From assembly GCA_030631445.1 (NCBI GenBank), contig DAOVLD010000017.1:1-15115 (forward strand): DNA of 15,115 bases, written 5' to 3'. Below, piece by piece: positions 1 through 7,445 of this stretch (the first letter of the stretch is position 1; each line of letters opens with the position of its first letter). Made by a program: the position numbers and the translations under genes. The notes under the pieces were generated by a model. That model was not told the DNA's origin, ran no database searches, and worked only from the letters and a program-made list of their open reading frames with translations. Origin of the DNA: Bacteroidota bacterium (GTDB lineage: Bacteria; Bacteroidota; Bacteroidia; Bacteroidales; VadinHA17).

Positions 1-139
1 AAGCTTGCAAAGATGCTATATTTATTTATAATAATCATCGTTTACATATGGCTTTGAATTACAAAATACCAGAATATGTTCACTCATTGAGAGCCTAATT
101 ATTAATGTTTAACCTGTAGACAAATATCAGGACAAGACA
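1..139 (+). mobile_element. Right end of an IS3-family insertion sequence (truncated by window edge)
   Basis: The window opens inside an insertion sequence. The transposase tail ends at 98. About 40 bases of AT-rich, non-coding sequence follow, ending in CAGGACAAGACA, which resembles the CA-terminated right inverted repeats of IS3-family elements. The exact end (near 134 or 139) is inferred because the left end is outside the window. A heptamer array starts at 141, so the element abuts that array. Confidence 0.6.
3..98 (+). CDS. IS3-family transposase OrfB, C-terminal 31 codons (partial)
   Basis: An open frame runs in from the window edge and stops at TAA 96-98. Its translation contains YNNHRLHMALNYKIP. 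This matches the end of the DDE integrase domain of IS3-family OrfB transposases, where a YN..R.H..L.Y..P pattern is typical. Only the C-terminus is present, so activity cannot be judged. A competing frame (1-57) would give a short hydrophobic tail ending in IVYIWL but has no family match that I recognise. I prefer the transposase frame because of the conserved pattern. Confidence 0.7.
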   Translation, partial: ACKDAIFIYNNHRLHMALNYKIPEYVHSLRA

Positions 140-140
140 A

Positions 141-168
141 ACTCGTAACCCGAAACTCGTAACACAAA
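141..168. repeat. 7-bp tandem array, ACTCGTA type (4 units)
   Basis: Units ACTCGTA, ACCCGAA, ACTCGTA, ACACAAA lie head to tail at an exact 7-bp period. The array sits between the IS end and the start codon at 181. The same unit type recurs at 1708-1735 and 11729-11752. Confidence 0.8.
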
Positions 169-180
169 AAAATATCACAA

Positions 181-1722
181 ATGAAAATTATTAATTCAAT
201 ACTTCTAATTGTTATGTTTTCAATTTTTTCCCAATCATCATGTAATTCGCAAGAAAAAAACAGCGAAGATCAATCAGGTCAGAAATTAATTAACCGGCGA
301 CCGGTAGTTGCAGGTCAGTTTTATCCTGGTAACAAGAAAGATCTGGAAAAAATGCTGGAAGAATTTTTCAGCAAAGCAACTCCCGGAGTGAGTAAAGAGC
401 AGGTTGCTGCAATCCTCTCCCCTCATGCCGGTTACGTGTTTTCCGGTGAAGTGGCAGCAAACTCTTTTAAGCAACTTGATCGGGATAAAAAGTATGAAAA
501 TATATTTATTATCGGTTCAAGTCACAGAACCATGTTTAGTGGTGCATCAATTTATAATATTGGTAATTACATTACACCTTTAGGTGAAGTAAAGGTTGAT
601 ATACCATTGACAACCAAATTAATAAATGGCTACGATGTCTTTTCTTTTAATGGGAATGCCCACCTGGGTGAACATAGTCTGGAGGTACAGCTACCATTTC
701 TACAGTATTGGCTGAACAACGAATTTTCAATTGTTCCTATTGTACTGGGAACTCAAGCTCCCAAAACAGTAGAAAAAATTGCTAATGCTCTAAAGCCCTA
801 TTTTACAGACGAAAACCTATTTGTTATCAGTACTGACTTTTCGCATTACCCGTCACAGGAAAACGCTGTAAAAATTGATAATAGCACTGCTGATGCTGTA
901 GTATCCAACTCACCACGGGAACTTCTTAAAACAATTGGTAAACATGAAGCAGAAGGTATAGAAAACCTGGCTACCTGTATGTGTGGTTGGACATCTGTAC
1001 TAACATTAATGTATATGACTGAAGAAGATAAAAATATAACATACCATAAGGTTAAATACATGAATTCAGGGGATACTCCTTATGGCGATTCCTTCCGTGT
1101 GGTAGGATATTGGTCAATTGTTGTTACAAGCAGCGAAACAAAAAAGGGGAAAACAGGTTTTTCTCTTGATAAAAAAGACAAAGTTGAACTGTTAAAAATT
1201 GCCCGTAATACAATTGAAACTTTTATCAAAGAAGGGAAAATCATAAATATCGAAGAGGAAGGATTTTCCAATATGCTTCATACCCCTGCTGGAGCATTTG
1301 TTACCCTGCACTCAAGCAATGGTAAGCTAAGAGGATGTATAGGACAGTTTGATGCTAAAATACCCTTATATAAAGTAATTTCTGAAATGGCAATTGCCGC
1401 TTCATCCAGGGATCACAGGTTTAAACCGGTTACTCCTGATGAACTGGCAGGTATTGAACTGGAGATATCTGTTCTTACTCCAATGAAAAAAATTCAATCA
1501 ATAGATGAAATAATTCTTGGAAAACATGGTATCTATATTGTAAAAGAGAGCAGATCAGGCACATTCCTTCCACAGGTTGCTAGTGAATTTGGTTGGACAA
1601 AAGAGGAATTCGTCGGTCGCTGTTCCAGGGATAAAGCCCAGATCGGATGGGATGGCTGGAAAGATGCTGATATTTATATCTTTGAAGCTATTGTATTCTC
1701 AGAAAAAACTCGTAACCCATAA
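181..1722 (+). CDS. AmmeMemoRadiSam proteins B and A fused: Memo-AMMECR1 lipoprotein
   Basis: The 513-residue protein joins two families that are usually separate. Residues 1-21 form a lipoprotein signal with lipobox QSSC (Cys21), so the mature protein is probably anchored in a membrane outside the cytoplasm. Residues about 38-315 are a Memo-like domain (AmmeMemoRadiSam B). The family's metal-site residues can be picked out as His82 in SPHAGY, His115 in GSSH, His222 in STDFSH and Cys268 in CMCG. Residues about 330-510 are an AMMECR1 domain (system protein A) with the hallmark LRGCIG at 383-388. Memo has an extradiol-dioxygenase-like fold, and AMMECR1's biochemical role is unknown. The gene lies 16 bp before the membrane protein gene, with a radical SAM partner further on. 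The last codons (TRNP) and the stop lie inside a heptamer array, so the extreme C-terminus is probably not conserved. Family assignment is firm; function is not known. Confidence 0.9.
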   Translation: MKIINSILLIVMFSIFSQSSCNSQEKNSEDQSGQKLINRRPVVAGQFYPGNKKDLEKMLEEFFSKATPGVSKEQVAAILSPHAGYVFSGEVAANSFKQLDRDKKYENIFIIGSSHRTMFSGASIYNIGNYITPLGEVKVDIPLTTKLINGYDVFSFNGNAHLGEHSLEVQLPFLQYWLNNEFSIVPIVLGTQAPKTVEKIANALKPYFTDENLFVISTDFSHYPSQENAVKIDNSTADAVVSNSPRELLKTIGKHEAEGIENLATCMCGWTSVLTLMYMTEEDKNITYHKVKYMNSGDTPYGDSFRVVGYWSIVVTSSETKKGKTGFSLDKKDKVELLKIARNTIETFIKEGKIINIEEEGFSNMLHTPAGAFVTLHSSNGKLRGCIGQFDAKIPLYKVISEMAIAASSRDHRFKPVTPDELAGIELEISVLTPMKKIQSIDEIILGKHGIYIVKESRSGTFLPQVASEFGWTKEEFVGRCSRDKAQIGWDGWKDADIYIFEAIVFSEKTRNP

Positions 1723-1735
1723 CCCGTAACTCTTT
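1708..1735. repeat. 7-bp tandem array, ACTCGTA type, overlapping a stop codon (4 units)
   Basis: Units ACTCGTA, ACCCATA, ACCCGTA, ACTCTTT are in exact 7-bp register. The array encodes the last residues of the Memo-AMMECR1 protein and supplies its TAA stop (1720-1722). It ends 3 bases before the ATG of the next gene (1739). Confidence 0.8.
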
Positions 1736-1738
1736 AGA

Positions 1739-4249
1739 ATGTCAATCCCCTACCCTCTTATACCAATTGGAATTATCGCCCTGATATTGTATCTGTTAAG
1801 TTTTATTATATCAAGAATAGGTTTAATCAGAATTATTACTCACAGGAAGATATGGAATGTCCTGTTGGGTTTGTCGTTTTTTGGTACTGCTTTGCTTGGT
1901 ATTGTCATGGCTATCCGGATCAATTACAAGCTGGATATTCCATGGGTTGATCAATTAACCATACTCCATGTTGATTTTGGCATAAGCATGGTGATGATAG
2001 CAATATTTCACTTTACGTGGCATATTAAATACTATACGGATATTTTCAGGAGAAAAATAAATAAGGCAGAAAAACAGGATGACCTGAAATACAGTAATAA
2101 CTTAGAGTTTGCCGCAACAGGAACTAAAGGGTTTTCTATATCATTAATAGTGTTAGGGATTACCTCACTGGTAACCCAGATAATTATCCTCAGGGAGTTT
2201 CTGTCTGTTTTTATGGGTAATGAGCTGGTAATTGGTATTATCCTTGCAAACTGGATGCTGATTACGGGATTTGGATCATATTTGGGAAGGTTTATGAATC
2301 GTATCAAAAATCCTGTTCGTATATCATTCATTACACAGATTGGTATGGGGATACTTCCATTCCTTACAGTCTTTCTGCTTAATTACTTGAGAAACTCTGT
2401 TTTCTTGCCCGGTAGTCTTGTTGGGGTTTTTGAAATATTTGCCGCATCATTAATTTTACTACTTCCTTTTTGCTTGCTATCAGGGTTTCTATTCACTTTT
2501 CTTACTTCCGGACTTTCCTCTGTTCACAAAAGTAAACGAATTGATATTGCTTACGCACTGGAGTCTTCAGGAAGTCTTATTGGTGGAATATTGTTCAGCT
2601 TTATTCTTGTATTCCTGATAACACCCTTCCAGATACTAACCATTTTGCTTGTTTTGAATCTTTTCATTGCTTTTTGGGTAAATTTTTTTTACAGGAAAAC
2701 CATTTTAATAATACTATCCCTTATCATAATAATATTGGTTTCCGGATTTACCTTTCTTACCCCTTTCGACCGGTTTGTTAAAGGTTTTCTCTATCCAAAC
2801 CAGGAGATTGTATTCCTGAAAGAAACACCTTATGGAAATCTGGCAGTTACAAAAACCGGTGAACAGCATAATTTCTACGAAAACCAGGTCTTATTGTTTA
2901 ATACTTTGAATTTTATTGCCAATGAAGAAGCTGTTCATTATGCAATGGTGCAGCATGAAAACCCGCAAAATATACTGGTGATATCAGGAGGAGTATCCGG
3001 AATAATGAAGGAGATTATGAAATACCCTGCTGTAAAAAAGGTTGATTATGTTGAAATTAATCCCTGGCTGGTAAAGACAGGTGAGAAATATTATAACAAA
3101 TTAAAAGACAATAGAATACATGTTCATAACAAAGATGTCAGGTTGTTTCTTAAAAGTCATCGGGGTCCATATGACATTATTCTGGCAAACCTGCCTCCAC
3201 CATCAACTGCCCATTTGAACAGATATTATTCAATAGAATTTTTTCGCCAGCTTGAATCCTGTTTGTCAGATACCGGTGTTATATCAATTGATCTTCCTTC
3301 AACAGGTAATTATGCAAGTGAGGAAGCAAATATTGTAAATTCGTTAATATTCAATACTCTAAAACAAGTTTTTAGAAATGTGATATTGATCCCGGGTGAA
3401 AAAAACTTTTACGTGGCATCAAATAATGTTGTTGGTTTTGATATTACCGGTAAAATTGAAGAAAAGGGTATTGAAACCCGGTACGTTAACCGGTATTATC
3501 TTGACGACAACCTGCTTAAGGACCGGAGTAATTTCTTTATGAATCAATTAGATAAAGATGCCGGTATTAACAGGGACTTTGAACCTTCTGCCTATTTTCA
3601 CCAGATATCTTCCTGGCTAAGCTACTATCAGCTTAATATGTGGGTATTTGGTGGAATTGTATTAATAGTGATGCTATTATTAATGAGTCGTTTAAATATT
3701 CTACAGGCAGGTATGTTTACCGGGGGATTTGCTGCTTCATCATCGGAAGTGATCCTGCTTATTGCTTTTCAGATAATTTATGGGTATGTGTACCTTATGT
3801 CCGGTGTTATTATCGCCGTTTTTATGGGTGGTCTTACCCTTGGGGCATTAACCGGTCGCAGAATAATTAAAGCTCCCGGACCAGTAAGTTACAGTTGTAA
3901 TCAATTAGCAATCGGGGTATTTGCACTATCATTACCACTGTTTATTAATGTTGCAAAACCCATTACAAATCACCCGTTTATTGTTCATTCTATCTTTTTT
4001 ATTCTGATGATTGTCATCTCCTTCCTGGTCGGAACTTTGTTTTCTATGGGCAGCCGTATACAGAAAGGGAATGTTCCTGCTGTTACTTCCGGTATCTATA
4101 GTGCTGATCTGGCAGGTTCAGCATTCGGAGCCCTGATAGTGTCTGCTTTTCTTATACCCCTTATCGGACTGGTTAAGGTTTCAATTATAGTAGGACTGTT
4201 TAATATTTTATTCGCCGGTATAACATGGGTGAACAGGAAAAAGTTGTGA
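1739..4249 (+). CDS. Polytopic membrane protein with spermidine-synthase-like domain
   Basis: This 836-residue protein has three parts. Residues 1-105 hold about three membrane helices with histidines at 35, 77, 91 and 95 (HVDFG and HFTWH). The pattern resembles DUF4405-type or b-type cytochrome helices, so heme binding is possible but inferred. Residues about 130-370 are a multi-helix segment with the GNELVIGIILANW signature of fused membrane spermidine synthases. Residues about 370-600 are a Rossmann aminopropyl/methyltransferase-like domain with VISGGVSG (414-421), VEINP and LANLPPPSTAHLNRYY (482-497). The C-terminal part (from about 635) is again strongly hydrophobic. The acidic D-S-S-D-type motif of true spermidine synthases is replaced here by ANLPPP, so polyamine synthesis is unlikely. 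The gene starts 16 bp after the Memo-AMMECR1 gene, suggesting cotranscription. Its substrate is unknown. Confidence 0.8.
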   Translation: MSIPYPLIPIGIIALILYLLSFIISRIGLIRIITHRKIWNVLLGLSFFGTALLGIVMAIRINYKLDIPWVDQLTILHVDFGISMVMIAIFHFTWHIKYYTDIFRRKINKAEKQDDLKYSNNLEFAATGTKGFSISLIVLGITSLVTQIIILREFLSVFMGNELVIGIILANWMLITGFGSYLGRFMNRIKNPVRISFITQIGMGILPFLTVFLLNYLRNSVFLPGSLVGVFEIFAASLILLLPFCLLSGFLFTFLTSGLSSVHKSKRIDIAYALESSGSLIGGILFSFILVFLITPFQILTILLVLNLFIAFWVNFFYRKTILIILSLIIIILVSGFTFLTPFDRFVKGFLYPNQEIVFLKETPYGNLAVTKTGEQHNFYENQVLLFNTLNFIANEEAVHYAMVQHENPQNILVISGGVSGIMKEIMKYPAVKKVDYVEINPWLVKTGEKYYNKLKDNRIHVHNKDVRLFLKSHRGPYDIILANLPPPSTAHLNRYYSIEFFRQLESCLSDTGVISIDLPSTGNYASEEANIVNSLIFNTLKQVFRNVILIPGEKNFYVASNNVVGFDITGKIEEKGIETRYVNRYYLDDNLLKDRSNFFMNQLDKDAGINRDFEPSAYFHQISSWLSYYQLNMWVFGGIVLIVMLLLMSRLNILQAGMFTGGFAASSSEVILLIAFQIIYGYVYLMSGVIIAVFMGGLTLGALTGRRIIKAPGPVSYSCNQLAIGVFALSLPLFINVAKPITNHPFIVHSIFFILMIVISFLVGTLFSMGSRIQKGNVPAVTSGIYSADLAGSAFGALIVSAFLIPLIGLVKVSIIVGLFNILFAGITWVNRKKL

Positions 4250-4303
4250 GTAAAGAGCAAAGGGCAAAGAGCAGAGAGCAAAGGGCAAAGAACAAAGAAC
4301 TTT
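4248..4303. repeat. 7-bp tandem array, GAGCAAA type (8 units)
   Basis: Eight consecutive 7-bp units run without a slip: GAGTAAA, GAGCAAA, GGGCAAA, GAGCAGA, GAGCAAA, GGGCAAA, GAACAAA, GAACTTT. The first unit includes two bases of the TGA stop codon (4247-4249) of the membrane protein gene. The same unit type returns at 13807-13869. Confidence 0.85.
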
Positions 4304-4309
4304 TACGCG

Positions 4310-4337
4310 TATAACTTTTAACGTTTAACATATAGCT
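4310..4337. repeat. 7-bp tandem array, TTTAACG type (4 units)
   Basis: Units TATAACT, TTTAACG, TTTAACA, TATAGCT follow the GAGCAAA array after a 6-base spacer, again with a 7-bp period. The rest of the gap up to 4399 is AT-rich and shows no clear promoter. GGAG at 4389-4392, 7 bases before the ATG at 4400, may act as a ribosome binding site. Confidence 0.55.
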
Positions 4338-4399
4338 TTTTTTTGTAATTTCATAGATTAATGTGTATTGAATATTTTGAAAAATACTGGAGATAAAGA

Positions 4400-5554
4400 A
4401 TGAAAAAACCAGAAAAGAAGATTAGTAAAAGACAATTTGTTAAATATACACTGGCAGGTATAGGTGGCATTGCCTGTGCTCCAATAACCGGTTTGTTTGG
4501 GAAGAATATTTCAGCAATAGCTAATCCTCCTGAAAAACTGTGGAAATGGAGTCGTGAGGCAATGTATTATACTACCACTCCACGGGGATTAAAATGTTTA
4601 CGATGCCCTAATGAATGCACAATAAAAGAGGGTGAACTGGGCGATTGTCACAATCATCTAAACTATAATGGTAAATTATACACTATAGCATACGGAAATC
4701 CCTGTGCAGTGCATATCGACCCGATAGAAAAAAAACCACTAATGCATTTTTTACCAGAAAGCAGAGCTTTCTCAATTGCAACTGCCGGCTGTAATCTTGC
4801 ATGCCTCAACTGCCAGAACTGGTCTATTTCACAGAAAAGTCCGCGTGAAACCCGGAATTTTGACCTGATGCCGGATAAAGTTATTGAAGCAGCTATTGAA
4901 AATAATTGTGAATCAATAGCATATACATATTCTGAACCGGTAACCTTTTATGAATATACTTATGATACATCAATATTAGCGCGTGAAGCAGAAATAAAGA
5001 ACGTAATAGTTTCAGCAGGATATATAAATGAAGAGCCCCTGAGGAAACTTGCCCGTGTAATTGATGCTGCCAATATTGATCTTAAGTCGTTCAAAGACAG
5101 TATATACCTGAAGTTAAATGCAGGAAAACTTGAAACTATACTCCGTACTCTTATGATTTTGAATGAGGAGGGTGTATGGTTGGAAATTACAAATCTTATT
5201 GTCCCTGGTTGGACCGATGATTTTGAAATGATAAAGGAAATGTGCGATTGGCTTTATAAAAATGGATTTGCTGATAATCCATTGCATTTCAGCCGTTTTT
5301 ATCCGTCATATAAACTAACACAACTACCTCCTACTCCGCTGTCAACTCTGACTAAGGCAAGGGAAATTGCACTTGATGCAGGAATTAAATATGTTTATAT
5401 AGGAAATGTTCCGGGAACAGAAGCCGAAAATACTTTCTGTCCTAAATGTCAAAAAACTCTAATTAAACGACGTGGTTACAGGATTCTGTCGAATCATGTT
5501 AAAAACGGGAAGTGCGAGTATTGCGACGAACCCATTTCTGGAGTATGGGAATAA
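4400..5554 (+). CDS. amrS: AmmeMemoRadiSam system radical SAM enzyme with Tat-like N-terminus
   Basis: The 384-residue protein matches the radical SAM member of the AmmeMemoRadiSam trio. The 4Fe-4S/SAM motif is CNLACLNC, with Cys131, Cys135 and Cys138. Four further cysteines lie before it (66, 69, 73, 83, in CLRCPNEC and GDCHNH). A CxxC pair flanks each side of the C-terminal tail (347/350 and 372/375), a possible extra metal site. Residues 8-30 read ISKRQFVK followed by a hydrophobic stretch. This resembles a Tat signal with Lys-Arg instead of Arg-Arg, which is odd because radical SAM chemistry normally needs cytoplasmic SAM and reductant. The gene follows the Memo-AMMECR1 and membrane protein genes on the same strand, 150 bp downstream. 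It ends with tandem stops (TAA TAA). Family assignment is firm. The reaction is unknown, and export is inferred. Confidence 0.88.
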   Translation: MKKPEKKISKRQFVKYTLAGIGGIACAPITGLFGKNISAIANPPEKLWKWSREAMYYTTTPRGLKCLRCPNECTIKEGELGDCHNHLNYNGKLYTIAYGNPCAVHIDPIEKKPLMHFLPESRAFSIATAGCNLACLNCQNWSISQKSPRETRNFDLMPDKVIEAAIENNCESIAYTYSEPVTFYEYTYDTSILAREAEIKNVIVSAGYINEEPLRKLARVIDAANIDLKSFKDSIYLKLNAGKLETILRTLMILNEEGVWLEITNLIVPGWTDDFEMIKEMCDWLYKNGFADNPLHFSRFYPSYKLTQLPPTPLSTLTKAREIALDAGIKYVYIGNVPGTEAENTFCPKCQKTLIKRRGYRILSNHVKNGKCEYCDEPISGVWE

Positions 5555-5611
5555 TAAAAATACTTAGTTATACAATTGATTATATGGGATATAGCGACAA
5601 ATTAATTATCG

Positions 5612-6496
5612 TTAAAGTAGTATTCCCTCCTTCCAGCCTATTGTTACCAGCTTAATCTTCTCAGGATTGGCATTACCAAGTTTATGACGTGTGTCAGCTA
5701 ACAAAATATGCTTTGCCGGAGGATTTAATGGCCGTTCTTCACAGAAATATTCCTTTCTTTTATTCTCCAGTATCCTTACTCCCACTGAATCAACAGCTAC
5801 CGAGTCGAATCCAACGAGCAGACCATAGTAATTCCATATATATTCTTTGTTAAAGTGATGTGGTCCGGTGCCGTGAAAAAGAGGCGTTAACATTACAAGT
5901 ATATTAAGCCGTGTTTTACCTGCAACCTCCGGTAATTTCCAGAGTTTAGCAAGATCGGCACATGTATCGGGGTGGTAGGTCCAGGGTTTTTTAGTAAACA
6001 CTATATAATTCTTTATCAGAGTTCCTGCACCTGACCAATCGTGGGTACGCATCGGACGTACATTTATTAGTGCAGTGCTTTTTTGAAAAACAGGGTCTTT
6101 AAGTATTCCACGGTCTCTGACACTGATGTTTTGCTCCCGGACACCAGCATTTAAAACCCGTTCTTTCAGGATCTCTTCCAGAGCTTCCGGGGTAGGCAGA
6201 TGGCTCCACTCGTTGCTTTTTATTCCAACAATATCATCCGGTTTAATTATACTTTTCCAGGCATCTGATGAATTATTGATTCCGGTTAAGGTTGTAATCG
6301 CCTTGTCCATCATATCTGACAAAATACTTTTGTCCGGATTGCCGTCATATTTAAGGACTTCCTTATCACGTATAAGGATCACTTCAGACTTATCTTTCTC
6401 TTTTGCAAACAGTTTTCCAGGAAATTGAAAGAAAAAATAGCCAGCTAAAGATGTAAGGAATGATAATTTTAGCCAATCTCTTCTTGAATGTTTCAT
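5612..6496 (-). CDS. DUF362-family protein with Tat signal
   Basis: The N-terminus SRRDWLK followed by a hydrophobic run (residues 4-27) is a good twin-arginine signal, so the protein probably folds with a cofactor before export. The body fits DUF362: GIKSNEW (91-97), RTHDWSGAGTLIKN (150-163), HGTGPHHF (208-215) and GFDSVAVDSVGVRIL (229-243). At 294 residues it lacks the C-terminal ferredoxin part found in some DUF362 proteins, and no 4Fe-4S Cys cluster is visible. DUF362 proteins are of uncertain function. The gene is read after the DUF6599-like gene with a 22-bp gap, so the two are probably one operon. It converges with the radical SAM gene across 57 bp of otherwise empty sequence in which I find no convincing terminator. 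Confidence 0.78.
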   Translation of the reverse strand: MKHSRRDWLKLSFLTSLAGYFFFQFPGKLFAKEKDKSEVILIRDKEVLKYDGNPDKSILSDMMDKAITTLTGINNSSDAWKSIIKPDDIVGIKSNEWSHLPTPEALEEILKERVLNAGVREQNISVRDRGILKDPVFQKSTALINVRPMRTHDWSGAGTLIKNYIVFTKKPWTYHPDTCADLAKLWKLPEVAGKTRLNILVMLTPLFHGTGPHHFNKEYIWNYYGLLVGFDSVAVDSVGVRILENKRKEYFCEERPLNPPAKHILLADTRHKLGNANPEKIKLVTIGWKEGILL

Positions 6497-6518
6497 TTCG
6501 GTTAGATTTTAATTATTG

Positions 6519-7379
6519 TTAACTGTTATGAATTTTATCCATAAGCGCTATTGCAAAGTCTTTATACGGTGCATTGAATATTGCTACAAACAATTTTCCA
6601 CCAAGCCGGCTGCTCAACCACCGGCCATTTATGTCTTTTGTAATCAGTCCATTCTCAGGATTTGGAAAAAAATATTTCGTAAAAGAATTAAAACCCAGAC
6701 GGGCTGTATGTTCATCAGGGTATTGCACCAATAGAAGCATGGCACGTTTCCGGGTAGTTTCGTATTTTGCCCAAACCGCACTTGTTTCTTTGGTGATATT
6801 CAGATAGTTATCTTCAAAGAGCCAGGCAAAATAGTTAAGCCATACCGGGTGGTGAAAATAAGTCACACTTTCAGCAACAAGATTATCCTCAGGTAGCAAT
6901 TTGACCACACCGGGTATCTTTCCTTCTCCTGGAATAGATGAATCAATAATTCTGGCAATGCCATAAATAGCTTTTGTAACTTCATCCGTTTCAGATTGTG
7001 AAATAACCGATACATAATACATATCTTTCCAGAACAAAACCGCCCCTATCAATGTTTGGGACCCTTGTCCGAAGTTATGCTCAATTTTCTCACGCGAATG
7101 TGTATATACACCATAAGCATTCCGGGGTTTGATCATATCAAAAACATCAACCCGGATTTCCGGTTGTCCCGGTTTAATGTAATTTCTACTGATAACTTTA
7201 TTAAAGCCGTAAGATAAATAGAGTTCGGCTCCACCATCTATATAATTATAGAGTGATTCATTATCATAGAAGTTATCTTCATTTGCCGTTTTCCATCCTG
7301 AATGTTCTGCAGGAAGCAATTCGGTTAACGATTTTGAGTTCATGTTAATCAGTATTATTGCTGAATAAATATAAAACAT
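6519..7379 (-). CDS. DUF6599-like protein of unknown function
   Basis: The protein resembles DUF6599: the core YNYIDGGAELYLSYGF (residues 44-59) is followed by a VDVFDM...AYGVYTHSRE stretch. No function is established for the family. There is no clear catalytic motif, no long membrane helix and no lipobox. Two starts are possible. The first ATG (7379) adds a short hydrophobic stretch (FYIYSAIILI) that is too brief for a normal signal peptide. The internal ATG at 7343 begins just before the conserved LTELLP region. Neither has a Shine-Dalgarno sequence. The longer frame is given here. The gene is first in a - strand pair with the Tat-signal DUF362 gene and is divergent from the VTT-domain gene, with 66 bp between starts. 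It may be an accessory or substrate-binding partner of DUF362, which is inference from position. Confidence 0.65.
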   Translation of the reverse strand: MFYIYSAIILINMNSKSLTELLPAEHSGWKTANEDNFYDNESLYNYIDGGAELYLSYGFNKVISRNYIKPGQPEIRVDVFDMIKPRNAYGVYTHSREKIEHNFGQGSQTLIGAVLFWKDMYYVSVISQSETDEVTKAIYGIARIIDSSIPGEGKIPGVVKLLPEDNLVAESVTYFHHPVWLNYFAWLFEDNYLNITKETSAVWAKYETTRKRAMLLLVQYPDEHTARLGFNSFTKYFFPNPENGLITKDINGRWLSSRLGGKLFVAIFNAPYKDFAIALMDKIHNS

Positions 7380-7429
7380 TTATTGTTTTAAAAAAAGCTT
7401 ACAATCATCCCGTTTTCGGATGTAATTGC

Positions 7430-7437
7430 TAACTTTG
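7430..7437 (+). promoter_or_regulatory. Possible Bacteroidota -7 promoter element TAACTTTG
   Basis: TAACTTTG matches the Bacteroidota -7 consensus TAnnTTTG exactly and lies 8 bases before the ATG at 7446. It would give an almost leaderless transcript. No TTTG -33 box is seen at the expected distance, and a chance match is possible in AT-rich DNA. Confidence 0.3.
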
Positions 7438-7445
7438 GCTTCCTT

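Noticed and set aside
1..57. Frame-1 reading giving a hydrophobic tail ending IVYIWL
   Set aside because: The overlapping frame 3-98 gives a good IS3 transposase C-terminus and the terminal repeat follows it, so the hydrophobic reading is a shadow.
3640..3870. A + strand open frame of 76 codons inside the membrane protein gene
   Set aside because: It lies wholly within the 836-residue membrane protein in another frame. The main frame is continuous and keeps its hydrophobic pattern, so this is a shadow and not a frameshift.
1739..4249. Genuine spermidine synthase (polyamine biosynthesis)
   Set aside because: The acidic active-site motif is replaced by ANLPPP and no other polyamine genes are nearby.
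4248..4337. Possible CRISPR array in the gap after the membrane protein gene
   Set aside because: The units are only 7 bp and contiguous, with no spacers, so this is a simple tandem repeat.
5583..5627. Imperfect inverted repeat between the convergent radical SAM and DUF362 genes
   Set aside because: The longest pairing (AGCGA with TCGTT) is 5 bp with a G-U pair and there is no T-tract, so I do not call a terminator.
7406..7422. Small hairpin CATCC/GGATG between the DUF6599-like and VTT genes
   Set aside because: It is a 5-bp stem only, and its position in a divergent promoter gap gives no reason for a terminator or riboswitch.
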